A stretch of 64,000 bases of DNA from Clusia tigrina (taxonomy: Eukaryota > Arthropoda > Insecta > Diptera > Clusiidae): the NCBI GenBank assembly GCA_920105625.2, contig OV050033.1, positions 15,830,001-15,894,000 of the forward strand. Reading direction: 5' to 3'. The stretch's first letter is position 1. Every line of letters begins with the position of its first letter. The notes beneath the pieces are model-generated. The model was given only the letters and a program-made list of their open reading frames with translations. It had not been told where the DNA came from and searched no databases. Positions 1 to 10,445 of the stretch are shown here, piece by piece. The position numbers and the translations under genes are program-made.

Positions 1-928
1 CAACTTAACACTTACATAATTTACCTATTTAACTTATAGAGCAGTTCTTACCACAAACGCACCCCCTTTCCATATGTATATTCCTGAAAAAAGCAGATAT
101 TCAGAACAAAAAGAGATACTTGGTTGAAATTTTATAAGTTTGTAAGCATTCTAAGTATATAATTTGGTCTATTTCTATATACCTATATTAATTTATATGG
201 AAATAGAACGACCCAAACGTCGGCTTTCTTTAATCTGACTTCCGGGAAACATGTCATTAGAAACACAAAAGCATCACCTCCGTGGATCATTATAGAGAAC
301 ATTTCTAGCCTATGTTGCTGTGTATACTATATTTGCACATCATTTTCAGACCCTTCCAGCATTTGGAAGATTACTTAAAGAGAGTACTGAGAGTCACCCT
401 TAGCTTTGTAGTACATTTATAAACGCAACCGACACAACCGACTGTAGATCTTCTCTGCTTATTTTTATTCTTTTCTGATTTTGTTTCTGTATTTTTGTGG
501 CACCTGAGGAGTTACGAATTCGCATGTTTGCCTCTGAAATTTTCTCAGATTTTTATATTTTTTTGATGTGGTTTCAGGGAAATTAACAGCGGGGCCCCTC
601 GGCTGCCGTCTCCTGCGGCTCATGTGATTGTTTGTTCTTTGTAGCAAAAACCAAAAAAGAAAATAATTATGTGAAATTTTACTTAAACTGCTCACAAATG
701 GGGAATTAGTTTGCTGCATTTCAGCTGTGCACGAGTACACTAATGCACAATGTTGGGGGTGTTGCAGAATGCTCGACCTCAAGTGTCATTGCGGGTTAAA
801 ATGCGCGTGTTGCTGCTGTTTGCGTTTTATTAGTACCTGTAAAAAAAGCATTTATAAAAAACGCTCAGGTGTGGTCAGGGCCCTATTTCATGAAAAAATT
901 CCACTTTAAAATTACCAACTTTATAAAC
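1..928. other. Non-coding flank, nothing recognised
   Basis: AT-rich DNA with no convincing exon, RNA gene or transposon signature. A minus-strand open frame near 465-782 has no domain, signal peptide or splice context that supports it. It may belong to the first intron of the minus-strand gene that starts at 7677, but that is inference. Confidence 0.5.
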
Positions 929-1120
929 CAATACTCGTATGTTCCTCATTGGAAAGTGGATGTATACTAAGCTTAGCGGAAGAAGAGTGAAAAATTTCAC
1001 AGAGCGATCCTAAAAACAGATCCTTTTTTATCCAATACTCGTATGTTCTTCATTGGAAACTTAGAGGAAGGAGAGAGAAAAATTTCACAGACTTGTCCTA
1101 AAAACAGATCCTTTTTTATG
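929..1120. repeat. Imperfect tandem duplication, about 100 bp x 2
   Basis: The block from about 929 to 1031 is repeated from about 1032 to 1120 with a short internal deletion and scattered changes. Both halves begin with the same CCAATACTCGTATGTT word and end with the same run around CAGATCCTTTTTTAT. It lies just left of a mariner remnant, but no link between the two is evident. Confidence 0.8.
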
Positions 1121-1263
1121 CAAACAGTTATAGGAGGGTGGGTCAATAAGTGCCTGATCCAACATTTTGCTTATCAAGAAGCATCTTTGAAAAGAACTCT
1201 ACCTACACAAATGCACAAAAGTATTGTGGGGACTCTTCACTATCGATTTGAACAAACCACCAC

Positions 1264-1728
1264 TGGTTTACTCAATTTCGGTACAGTCGTAGCAGCACAA
1301 GTGACGCCGAACGTTCTGGTCACCCAATTGAGGTCACCACACCATAAATGGTTGATAAAATCCTCGGTATGATATTGGACGATGGGCGAGTTAAGGTGAG
1401 AGAACTTAAAGGGGTTACAGGCTTATCACAAGGATCAGTGATTTAAATTTTGCATAAATATTTGGATATGAAAAACCTATCCGAAAGATGGGTGCCGCGT
1501 TTGCTCACAACTGACCACAAACGCAAACGTTTGACAAATTCAAAGGAGTGTTTGGCGTTGTTCAATCGCAATTCGCATAAGTTTTTGCGCCGTTTCGTAA
1601 TTGTAAACGAAACACGGATTTATGCCAATACACCAAAGAACAGTCAATATAGTTTGACTTCTCCTGGTGAATCGAAGCCGAAGAAAATCGAGGTGCACAT
1701 CGAGAACTGGGTCATGGCCATTTCTTAG
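1264..1728 (+). pseudogene. Degenerate mariner-family transposase fragment
   Basis: Conceptual translation across frames gives a recognisable mariner transposase. An N-terminal helix-turn-helix part begins at WFTQFR near 1266. It continues with RSGHPIEVTTP, then VDKILGMILDDGRVKVREL, then KYLDMKNLSERWVPRLLT, and reaches the first catalytic block, which reads NETRIY where the family has DETWIH. The first catalytic aspartate is therefore asparagine here. In-frame stops lie after EVTTP and after GSVI, and the reading is lost after VMAIS at about 1727. No terminal inverted repeats were found. It is a dead, partial copy; family assignment is firm, subfamily is not. Confidence 0.85.
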
Positions 1729-3060
1729 CGATTTGAACTTTTTCAACGATTATCTGATTCAATCAAGTTTCTTAATAAATATTCAGAAATTATCAGTAGC
1801 AATCAAAAAGGAGAAAATTCTAGAGAGAAAAGTTTTTGGTGAAATCCTTTTCGACCACGATGAGTTTAAAAAACTTTTATAGCTTAACTTGTTTCTGACA
1901 TCTAAGTTTATTGACACTGCGAATGAATCTTAACGCAATGAAAAATTAGCATCAATATCAGTCCCACTGAGTACAGCGAGAGATTATCCTGTTACTCATT
2001 TCTTCTTCTCTTATAAATAATAGTAATAATAATAATAATATTAAGTTTTTCTCGCCATAAAAATATGAGAAATTTCCTTACTTGTCCGACCTCACAAAAA
2101 ATATGTTTTTATTGCATTTTTAATTAATTGTTATATTTGAACAGTTGTTTCTTTTCTCAATTGTTGTGTGTAATTGTTGTTGCAGTGACAATATCACTAC
2201 TTGCAGGTATTTCTTTATTTGGCATAAGAGCACACAAGTTGTCTTAAGGGGTACATACTTCAATACTATAAAGGGTTCTTCCTGCTTCTATGATCCTTCA
2301 TTCCCGTAGCAATTTGCCACCAATTATGATTGAATTCATATTCCATTTAACATTTTATTAGTCGTGAATTCCTCCAATTAATTATTAATTAAGTAGTTGA
2401 AATGTGATACGTGTGCGCCATGGCGGCGGCGTTTTTGTTCCATGTTGGCCTGAAAACAATGGCAAACAATCGGGAGGACCTTCGCGTGGAAAGTTCTGCA
2501 CAAGTACGTGAGCAGCCCCTCGACTACGCGAGTGTAATTTGCAGTCATTAACAATTGTGAGCGATGCAATTGCGACATAAATCAGCAAATGTCAGCTTGT
2601 AATGATCACAAATTAGTAACTAATTAGAGGAAATGAGTGGAAGCCAAATAAATTACCGCTCAGCAAACAGTCTAAGGAAGTCCATCACTTCCGGGCAGAT
2701 TTTGCTGAGCCAAAAATCAAAAAGCTTTAATTTTATCAGTGCAAACAAACAATATTGCTCAATAGTCTATAAATTGAATGCGATTATTAACTTTACGAGA
2801 CGCAATAAATTATCGAAACGCAAACAGTAACGAGCCGTACGCGTCAGAGAAGAGTCTAAAGTATTCTAAAGCTATGCACAGCGAGATTGTTATCGCAAAT
2901 GTCAGTCATACTCGAAAGTTAATGGCACACTTAATTGCTGCAACTGTTTATAATTGCGAAACTCGATGGCGCGGCTGGAAACGTGTTGCGTTAACGGGGG
3001 ACCGAGGCCGGGAGTGGCAGCAAAATGTACAGAAGTCGGAGTGCATTGAAGTGCACTCGA
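1729..3060. other. Non-coding; short TAA microsatellite
   Basis: No gene was recognised. There is a TAA-type microsatellite at about 2017-2041. The stretch 2380-2580 and 2820-3070 is less AT-rich than its surroundings and could hold regulatory DNA or 5' untranslated sequence, but nothing specific can be supported. Confidence 0.45.
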
Positions 3061-3133
3061 GAACCTCATTAAAAGTGTAAAACTATTTTATGTAAAAGCA
3101 ATTTGTGTGAAGTGTGCAGAAACAAAAAGAAAT

Positions 3134-3158
3134 ATGTTTCTATTGGGTGGTCTGAAAG
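3134..3158 (+). CDS. Possible short 5' coding exon (speculative)
   Basis: An A-rich leader leads into AAAT-ATG at 3134, a good fly start context. It is followed by eight codons (MFLLGGLK) and one extra base before a GTGCGT donor-like site at 3159. A GC-richer block at 2960-3070 lies upstream. The exon would end in phase 1, which does not fit the ABCG exon 2 acceptor. No next exon was found, so this may be chance. Confidence 0.15.
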
Positions 3159-3331
3159 GTGCGTTTAGCTTTTGACTTAAATGTATTTAATATTTGCAAA
3201 TTACTGAAGCCACTCAATCTTCTTTAATTACTCCTTATCTATCTTCCTGTCGCCTCACTTCCGAAGCTTCATTAAACCTCATATAACTGTTCCATATGCA
3301 CATAGAAAAAGCAACGATGATGTAGCGATTG

Positions 3332-3421
3332 GTATGCCTCAGCACAGAAGTATGCCTAAGCAGTAAAGTATGCCTCAGCACTCAGGTATGCCTCAGTACT
3401 GAAGTATGCCTCAGCACTAAA
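3332..3421. repeat. 18-bp tandem repeat, 5 copies
   Basis: Five consecutive 18-bp units begin with GTATGCCTCAGCA or a close variant and differ at two to four positions each. No coding sense is apparent. Confidence 0.9.
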
Positions 3422-5072
3422 TGCTACAAACCATTAAACCATGAAGATGACAACTCAGTTATAAGATGATGGAACAACTGGTGATACAAATGCAGTCAAA
3501 CCCGCATGGAAATAGTGTCAATGCAAAAAGCACTAAAACACTTTAAAACCTCATATAAAAAGAACTACGCTGTATATAAAAACCACAGAAGTAATTCCAA
3601 ACACCGATGTCCTGCTTGACTCCTACTTATACTCGTATATGAAGAACATACCGAGGAAACTCACCTAAATTATGTAATCAAGTGCTATCCAATAGGAACA
3701 ACAGCTACCAAGAAACTTGTAGGGAACTCATGGGGTCTTTGCTCAGTAAACATCAATTTGTATTCACACACAAATGATCCTCCCTTTCCCATTCTCCCAT
3801 TCGACTTGTAGTAGGATTCCGCAGACTCACTTTGATAGGCAAAATCTATGTTTTCCCCTAGTTCTTTAGATTTAGGAACTATTCATAAGTTATGTCACAT
3901 GGCAGCAGCTTCATTCAATCACTTTCAGACCCAGCCAATTAACGCCACACCCATTTCTACAATCAGCTTAACTGTACCCACTGTAATAATTTTGTAAATT
4001 TATATTTGACCATTCACACAATTTTAGATGTTTCACACAAACGTCAATTAGCCTGAAAATAGATTTAAGCTTGTGTGGTATGAGCTCACGGTCGTGACGT
4101 CAGTGCATTTCCCAATTAACTGACACTGACTGAATTTGCACAAACAATCAAAATTAGTCAAGCCCATTTGGACATGAGATTGAACTTAAAAGTGCTCAAT
4201 TAGAGGTGGCACAGGGTTTGAATTTAGCACAAATGCATTTCTATTCTATTATTCGACTAGTTGCGGTCGCAGGTTGGAAGTGGATACTGCTAATTAATCT
4301 TCGTGTTATGTACAGAAAATGTCAACTTAGAGGGTTGATATTTATTTGCCAGTAATTGGCCGTGTTTGCTTAGGGGTAAACTAGAGTGCGTTGGTACAAA
4401 TCCTACAGGGATGTAGACGACTAGTAATTAGTGCTTCCAGTTAAGTAGATGATGACTCACTCATTTATCTAAACATTGTCCATTCATTGATCGTTAATTA
4501 ATAGATTACCCAGTCTCGCCCGAGCGTACCAATGGAAATTGAATTTCGAAGAAATGCCGACATAAAATTCCTTTGCGCCCTCTAAATAGGGTATTGAGTA
4601 TACCTTTTTAGGAAAATTTGTTTATACAAATAGTTCGGATCACTGGAATGATATGATATAGTTTGGCTTCAATGTACGTCGTTTCATTTTTGAGCAATTC
4701 AATTAACAAAATTTTCTTTTCTGACTTAAACCCTTTTTACCTTTACATAAGGTTCATTCTATTTCTAAACCCCTCCCATTGCTGCTACTTCCAGCTTCCA
4801 ACTGAACACAAATATCGATCATACGGTTGCTTTTGTGCAAATAAGTCCTTTAGTGAGAAAGGGATATCAACCACACAAACTCTTAATATGATAGAAAGAG
4901 ATGCTATTATCAAAGACTGAGTCAGGAATCCTAATATCAATGCCAAAGGAGAGTAACGGCCAACATCAATCAAGGCATTGGCTTAGCAAAGATCAAGACA
5001 GCAAAATCAGGACTTTTTACATGCAGGTGAAGGTAAAGTTTTTTCATGATTAGTCATCACTGACCATTGCAG
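3422..5072. other. Non-coding, nothing recognised
   Basis: AT-rich sequence without a supportable exon, RNA gene or transposon end. TAATTA-type homeodomain cores are frequent, as expected for such composition, and are not called as sites. Confidence 0.45.
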
Positions 5073-5440
5073 TGTCTTACAGGCAGAAGTAATGGCAATT
5101 TACCAAGCAGTGAATTGGGTTCTAAGAAAAGGGGTTTTTAGTATCAGCATTAAAGTCTTCTCGGATAGCCAAGCTGCCATTAGATCTCTTGCGGTCGTCG
5201 TTCTCAAGCCTCCTGCAATGTCAGTCAGCTCTAAACGAATTCCATGAATCCCATAGTTCACCTAGTCTGGTCACACAGACATGGAGAGAAATAGCGAAGC
5301 AGATGAGCTTGATATAAAGCAGACACACTACTCTCCAAATTGCACCCTTCTTTAGGCATAGACATCCCCCTCACTACAGCCAAGCTGGCGATCAAACGCA
5401 GGCATTTCGAGAAGACCAACAAACTGTCGGTTCAATGGTA
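5073..5440 (+). pseudogene. LINE RNase H domain fragment
   Basis: The translation starts with QAEVMAIYQAVNWVL (catalytic glutamate) and continues to VFSDSQAAI (catalytic aspartate). After a frame change it resumes with SGHTDMERNSEADEL (the GHxxxxGNxxADELA block with the next aspartate), then IPLTTAKLAIKRRHF. This order is that of the RNase H domain and its downstream segment in non-LTR retrotransposons of the I/LOA/R1 group. Frame breaks and stops show the copy is dead. No reverse transcriptase part is readable upstream. Confidence 0.85.
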
Positions 5441-7630
5441 GAGTTATATATAACATATAACCAGAAGTTTGTATGGAATTTTATGGTATGTACGAGTACT
5501 GAATACTGACTGAGGTGTTTGAGAAATTTCCAATATCATTAATTCAACAGTCTCTACGACTGACAGAGACACCTCTTGTATACTAAACGTTGTTTTGTTC
5601 AATGTATAACAAGCTATACTAACTATATGAGGTGATGATCATAATTGTGGTAGCAACATTCAAATAAATGCCGATCAAAACGAACTTCTTCACAATAGTG
5701 GCCCTTCCTGTTGCCATCAAATCTGTGGTCCAAGGCGAAAGTACAGAACATATTTATTACTTACGATTATAAACAAATCTGATTTCCTCCATAGTGAAGC
5801 CGTTCTTCAAACATATATTTCGTATATATATTGTAGATATATATTGTTTTACATTTTCTATTTTCACAAGAATACTGAAAGTAAGTTCCAGTGCAGAAAT
5901 GCATTCTCATTATTGAAATTGTATACTGAATGCGGATCGTTGAGCTATGAAAACTGTGCCCAAGATATTCAGTTTACAGTTCGGAGGATTCTATGAGTCA
6001 ATATGTAAACATGTGTGTTTGAATTGTTTACACAATTCGAATTGCATTGTAAAATATCGCGGCACGTGTACGCGTTTGTAAATGCAGCTTCAACACTCAA
6101 TTTAGCATAGTTGTTGAAACAAGGGGAAGTGCAAATTTATGCTTTTTATAGGACGTGTTTTTCAGAGCTTTTATTCATTTCAATTGTTTGCTAATTATAT
6201 TTGTTAATTGTTCCTTCAAATTACTACAATTGTGCATTACTTAAACAGGCATTAAAAGACAAAATTTTTGTAGTACTACTTTGAACACAATTTATCCTTC
6301 ATTCCAGATTCCTAAACATCTCGTAATTAAACAAAACCAAAAAAAGTCTGTTAAAAATTTAATTATATTATATTTAAAAAAGGCTCTATGTAATCTTTTC
6401 GGTAATTTTACTAGAATTGCCGGAAGTATTTGTTCTGCTGATCTCTTTCAAAATCCTTTTTAGTTATTTTATGGCAACTAATGAAGACAACTAGTTAAAG
6501 CTTTCAACCTGCTTCCAGACAATTTGAACTTCCTTACCCTACAAAATTAATAGAACAAATACAACATTCAGCAACATTTTATGTTCAGTATAAAGCTGAT
6601 CATTACAAATCAAATTGGCATCCATTCAGGAATATAAAATTCCATTTCCCTTTTCTTGTACAATTCGCTCCCAGTAAGGCTTCGGGGCTGGTAAATTTAG
6701 TTACGCCACAGGATAGTTTGCTTCAGGTAATTTCAACCATAGAACTGCTTCCTCTTTTTGGAGGTTTAAATGCAAGAACTGTAGCACTTTAGCCCTCAGA
6801 TACAATTAAATCCATCATACTGAGATTCAGATCCATAGATTTTCATCTCTTCATACGGACGAAATTGTCAGGGATTCCCACTTGCCTGTTGAAGTCAGTG
6901 TCACTATTTTCTGAAAATTCGTCAATTTTTAAATTTTGCGAAGCTTGACTGAGTGATAAAATATATGAATGTGGACTATTTTGCATTACTTAAGCACTTT
7001 AAAATGACGATGATGTTTTCAGCTCCATATATTTGATCCAAAGAAGCCCATAAAGCAGCCTCTTAGAGTATTTTGCCTGCTGGTAGTACACTATATTTAT
7101 ATACCATAACTTTCACTGCTACTTGGAGAAGGAACTCCAATAAATCGATTCCAAATATTGTCAGAATAAATATAAATGTTACGTGCTTCTAGTTATATAT
7201 TGCCTCCTGTATACTTAGGTACTTTTTTCTCCATGTAAACACCTGTGATAACTGCACCCATCCAGCATTTTCTTCTTTTAATCGTATAATCCAAAGGCAT
7301 GAAAAGAAAACGCAAATTAATATAAACCAAAACTCATGAATCCACACAAAAGTGCACAGAGCAGCAGCAGCAGCAGCCGCCGAATAAAGCCAAGTTCGCT
7401 TAATTATAATTAAATCTAAAAAGTTACAAAATATAATATTCTAGCTTTGTGCTGCTCTCCGCTGCTTAGAGTGTCAGGCTCCAGCAGATACTTTGTGTAT
7501 GAGCAAGCCTAGCAAGCTTGTGAAGAGGATTCCCCAACCACACCACAGTCGTGTTGGGTCAGGGTCAGAATCCTAGCCGTGCTCCTGCCCACCATTCGAC
7601 AGCAGTAATGACGAGAGCGAGAGTACTAAC
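5441..7630. other. Probable first intron of the minus-strand gene starting at 7677
   Basis: This lies directly downstream (leftwards) of the minus-strand donor at 7630-7625. No further exon was recognised in it. A short CAG run sits near 7361-7378. Confidence 0.4.
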
Positions 7631-7677
7631 CTATGCAGCGCCTTGCGAAGCCGTCGCTTATCGTCTACATTCGCCAT
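7631..7677 (-). CDS. First coding exon of an unidentified minus-strand gene
   Basis: On the minus strand an ATG at 7677 in strong context (CACCATGG) opens fifteen codons reading MANVDDKRRLRKALH plus two bases. A GTTAGT splice donor follows at 7630-7625, so the exon ends in phase 2. The encoded start is basic and charged, without a signal peptide. A TATA-like box and a perfect TCAGTC initiator lie 28 bp apart just upstream and predict a leader of about 56 nt. The agreement of promoter, start codon and donor makes a real first exon likely although it is too short for ORF calling. The protein was not recognised, and the remaining exons must lie towards coordinate 1 or beyond the window. Confidence 0.6.
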
Positions 7678-7729
7678 GGTGTCTAGCGAGCAGATGCTGC
7701 TTTTGTAGCTGAGCGCTGGGCAGGCACTC

Positions 7730-7761
7730 GACTGAACTCACTCACACTCGGGTGGGTTTAA
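7730..7761 (-). promoter_or_regulatory. Core promoter: TATA-like box plus initiator
   Basis: On the minus strand TTAAA lies at 7761-7757. TCAGTC, a match to the insect initiator consensus, lies at 7735-7730 with the presumed +1 A at 7733. The 28-bp spacing is what a TATA/Inr promoter needs. No downstream promoter element is visible at +28. It drives the exon at 7677-7631. Confidence 0.6.
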
Positions 7762-7899
7762 GTAGCTTCGCGAGGTGGGCAGGGGGTGTGCAAAAAGATA
7801 TACTTGTACAATATAATTTAATGTGGGAAATCGGGAATTGCCCTCGTTAAGCTCACCGTGACATGGTGCGGAGCGTGATATCTTATCTCAGAAGCAGCA

Positions 7900-7953
7900 C
7901 CATCATCGTCATCATCATCATCAACAACAACAACAACAACAACGACAACAACC
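7900..7953. repeat. CAT/CAA trinucleotide run
   Basis: Consecutive ATC-type units pass into a run of CAA units (opa-type triplet repeat), about 170 bp upstream of the minus-strand promoter at 7761. Reading frames across it are low complexity and are not called as genes. Confidence 0.85.
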
Positions 7954-10315
7954 ACCGTAGAAGTAGCAGCACAGCACCGTAGCCTGCTTTGTTTTTCCTT
8001 TTTTTGCTCATACGCATTTCGACGCTGTTCCTCTGCACAAATGTGTGATTGCAATATTACGTCAAGTCAAAGCGAAGGATTCTTGAAGCACACAAAGGCG
8101 CGTGCGGAAACGCTTGAATGGCTCAATATGAAATTCACATACGAATACGCCAAATTCGCTAGCGATAACCTTTCATTCTTGAATTTATTTATTTGTTCCG
8201 AGATAAGTTGTGGAAGTAAGTAAGTAGGTAGGTACGCTCTGCCAGAGAACGACTTTGAAAAGAATAAAGGCGAACATTCTTATCAAAATCTGAAAAATGT
8301 GTTGACTTCGTATTGCTCTCCTGTGATTGTGCCCCAGCCATGCTGCTTATAATTGATTATTTTGTGCGTTTTACGCTCGACATGGCACACGTGGAGCACT
8401 TTTCTATGCCACATAATCCCTCACATAGTAGAAGTCGGAAAATACTCGTACATTTCTATAGAATTGTGTCGGAAAATATATGAAAACATGCCAGGTGCAT
8501 TTGCACTTACGAGTAACTTGAAGTGGCGGCCGTGGCAGTATGAACGAGCGAGGCTAAAACCGCGTTGCATGTGCCAGTATGCAAATTTCAATGAGGGTAA
8601 GGAAAAAGTTGACGGAATTACCAAAACAAGTTGAAGCAATCATGTTCGTACTCGTGGCATGCAGGGACGTAATGGCTATGGAAGTTTGTGTGCGATATGG
8701 GTATGAGTTGTTTAAGTCAGACGAAACTGAAGCCTGGTTTAACTCAGACAAGCAATCGAAACCTAGTAGAAGAGTAGCAATTTTCCCCTGATGATTTTAG
8801 CTTGTTTCGGTGGGTGAAGCTGCTTTTACTCTCGCATGGCACAATGGACCCTACTTAGTTGAAACAGGCGATCTTAAGGAAAGTGGTACAATCCAAAAAG
8901 TAATTTTGAATTGAGTCCTTTTTTAAATGCACGTTTGTGTCCTCCGGGAAACTTAATGTGCGAAAAGAAGTTATTATAATTATAAATCAAAAAGAGTACT
9001 TTGGTTTGATGAGTGTTGAATAAAAATGAGTAAAACTTTTACTGTTCAGATTTCAAATTACTATGTTGGCCATTCCGAATAGAAGTTATCTTCAAGCTTT
9101 CAATATTGAGGCACACAATTGCGATTTTTAAGTGTGGAATTATACTATAAACTCATAATAATCCAGACCAAGAGCTTTCGTATAGAATCACTCTTGTATA
9201 TGCTACTACCTCAAGGAGTCATTGTATGGAAAGAAAGGAACACACGGTCTCCATTAGTTCTCAGAGGTACGCTACCATGGAAAATTTGTGGCATGTCTAC
9301 CTACGGATTCATACGGACTTCTCTTGTACTCTTCTCTATACTCTTGTACAGATTCATAAGGACTTCTGTTGTACTATAAGTAGCTGACCGAATTGAGAAG
9401 AGTATGTCATAGTTCTTGATTATAGTTTCCCAATTATAATGTATTTTGTCTCTATAACTTTAATGCAACGTAGACATTCCATTGCCGTAACCCGATAGCG
9501 GGTTGTTTCGCAGATTCTGCGATTAGCCCACGAACATAAGACATTGTATTAGATATTCATAGTTTGATATAACACGGCGACCATTGCCGGGATGCTTCTT
9601 AATATTCTCATGTTTAAATTCGACAAAGCTAATGAGGACTCATTGAATAATTTGACGCCGCGTTAAATATTCTCTGTTGGAAGGTAAACGAGTCCGTTGT
9701 AGATCTGGTGGAAGTGTTCAGCATAAGTTACTCTAGCAATCGAATCGCTACAATCTGTTGAATATGTTAAATATTCCCATCACACACGTGAGGACATGGC
9801 AGCTATTAGTTGAATTTTATATATAACGCACATTGTTCCGTTCAAGACAAAGTTAAGTTTTCATTAACAAAGAAATGGTAAAATTGCAGATGGTCATACT
9901 TGTATTTAATAAGGACTAAAGCTACATTGTAAGTTCAACTGCGATACTATAACCGAGACATTATATTGGCAAGGCCCAATAAAGTCATCACAAGGGAACA
10001 AAATTATCAACGGCGTCAAAAGGACCATCTCCTTTGTTTGTGCAATGAGTGCTGACAACTGGCTGATTAAATTGCAAGTTGCAGGACGAAGTAAGCAGGA
10101 CTTTTGAAAGTTAGGCATTTCTAGTAAGTGGATCTATTGGCAAAGAAAGGTACATCGCTTAGTGATGTACTCTCAAAAGTTATTGCGTCTGAAGCGACAG
10201 TATGTTGGTGTCATCGAACAATGATCTACTATACATTTTTTCTTTTAACTTCCACCGAAACGTTTCAATTGCTAAACTAAGTTAATGGTGATGATTCTTT
10301 TGCCGTGGCGGTGTT
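7954..10315. other. Non-coding, nothing firmly recognised
   Basis: Several short open frames occur. One at 8041 runs into a GGAA-GTAAGT donor-like site at 8216 but has no other support. Otherwise this is upstream or intergenic DNA. Confidence 0.4.
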
Positions 10316-10445
10316 CATGAGTAGTATACGCGGCTTAAAAACGGTCGTGAGGACATAAATGTTGAACCACTTGCTGGCCAAGCGAAATATGTGATCACTG
10401 CAGATTCTATCCAAACCCTGCGTGAATTCATCAAAGATCAGTCTG
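10316..10445 (+). pseudogene. Second mariner transposase fragment (N-terminal)
   Basis: In one frame the sequence reads E-stop-YTRLKNGREDINVEPLAGQAK followed by a helical segment ending in REFIKDQ. This matches the EWxxRFKxGREDVxDEPxxGxP block of mariner transposases, with the family tryptophan codon turned into TAG. Only the N-terminal DNA-binding part is readable. It differs from the copy at 1264, which has SDAERSGHP at this place, so the two come from different mariner lineages. Confidence 0.7.
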
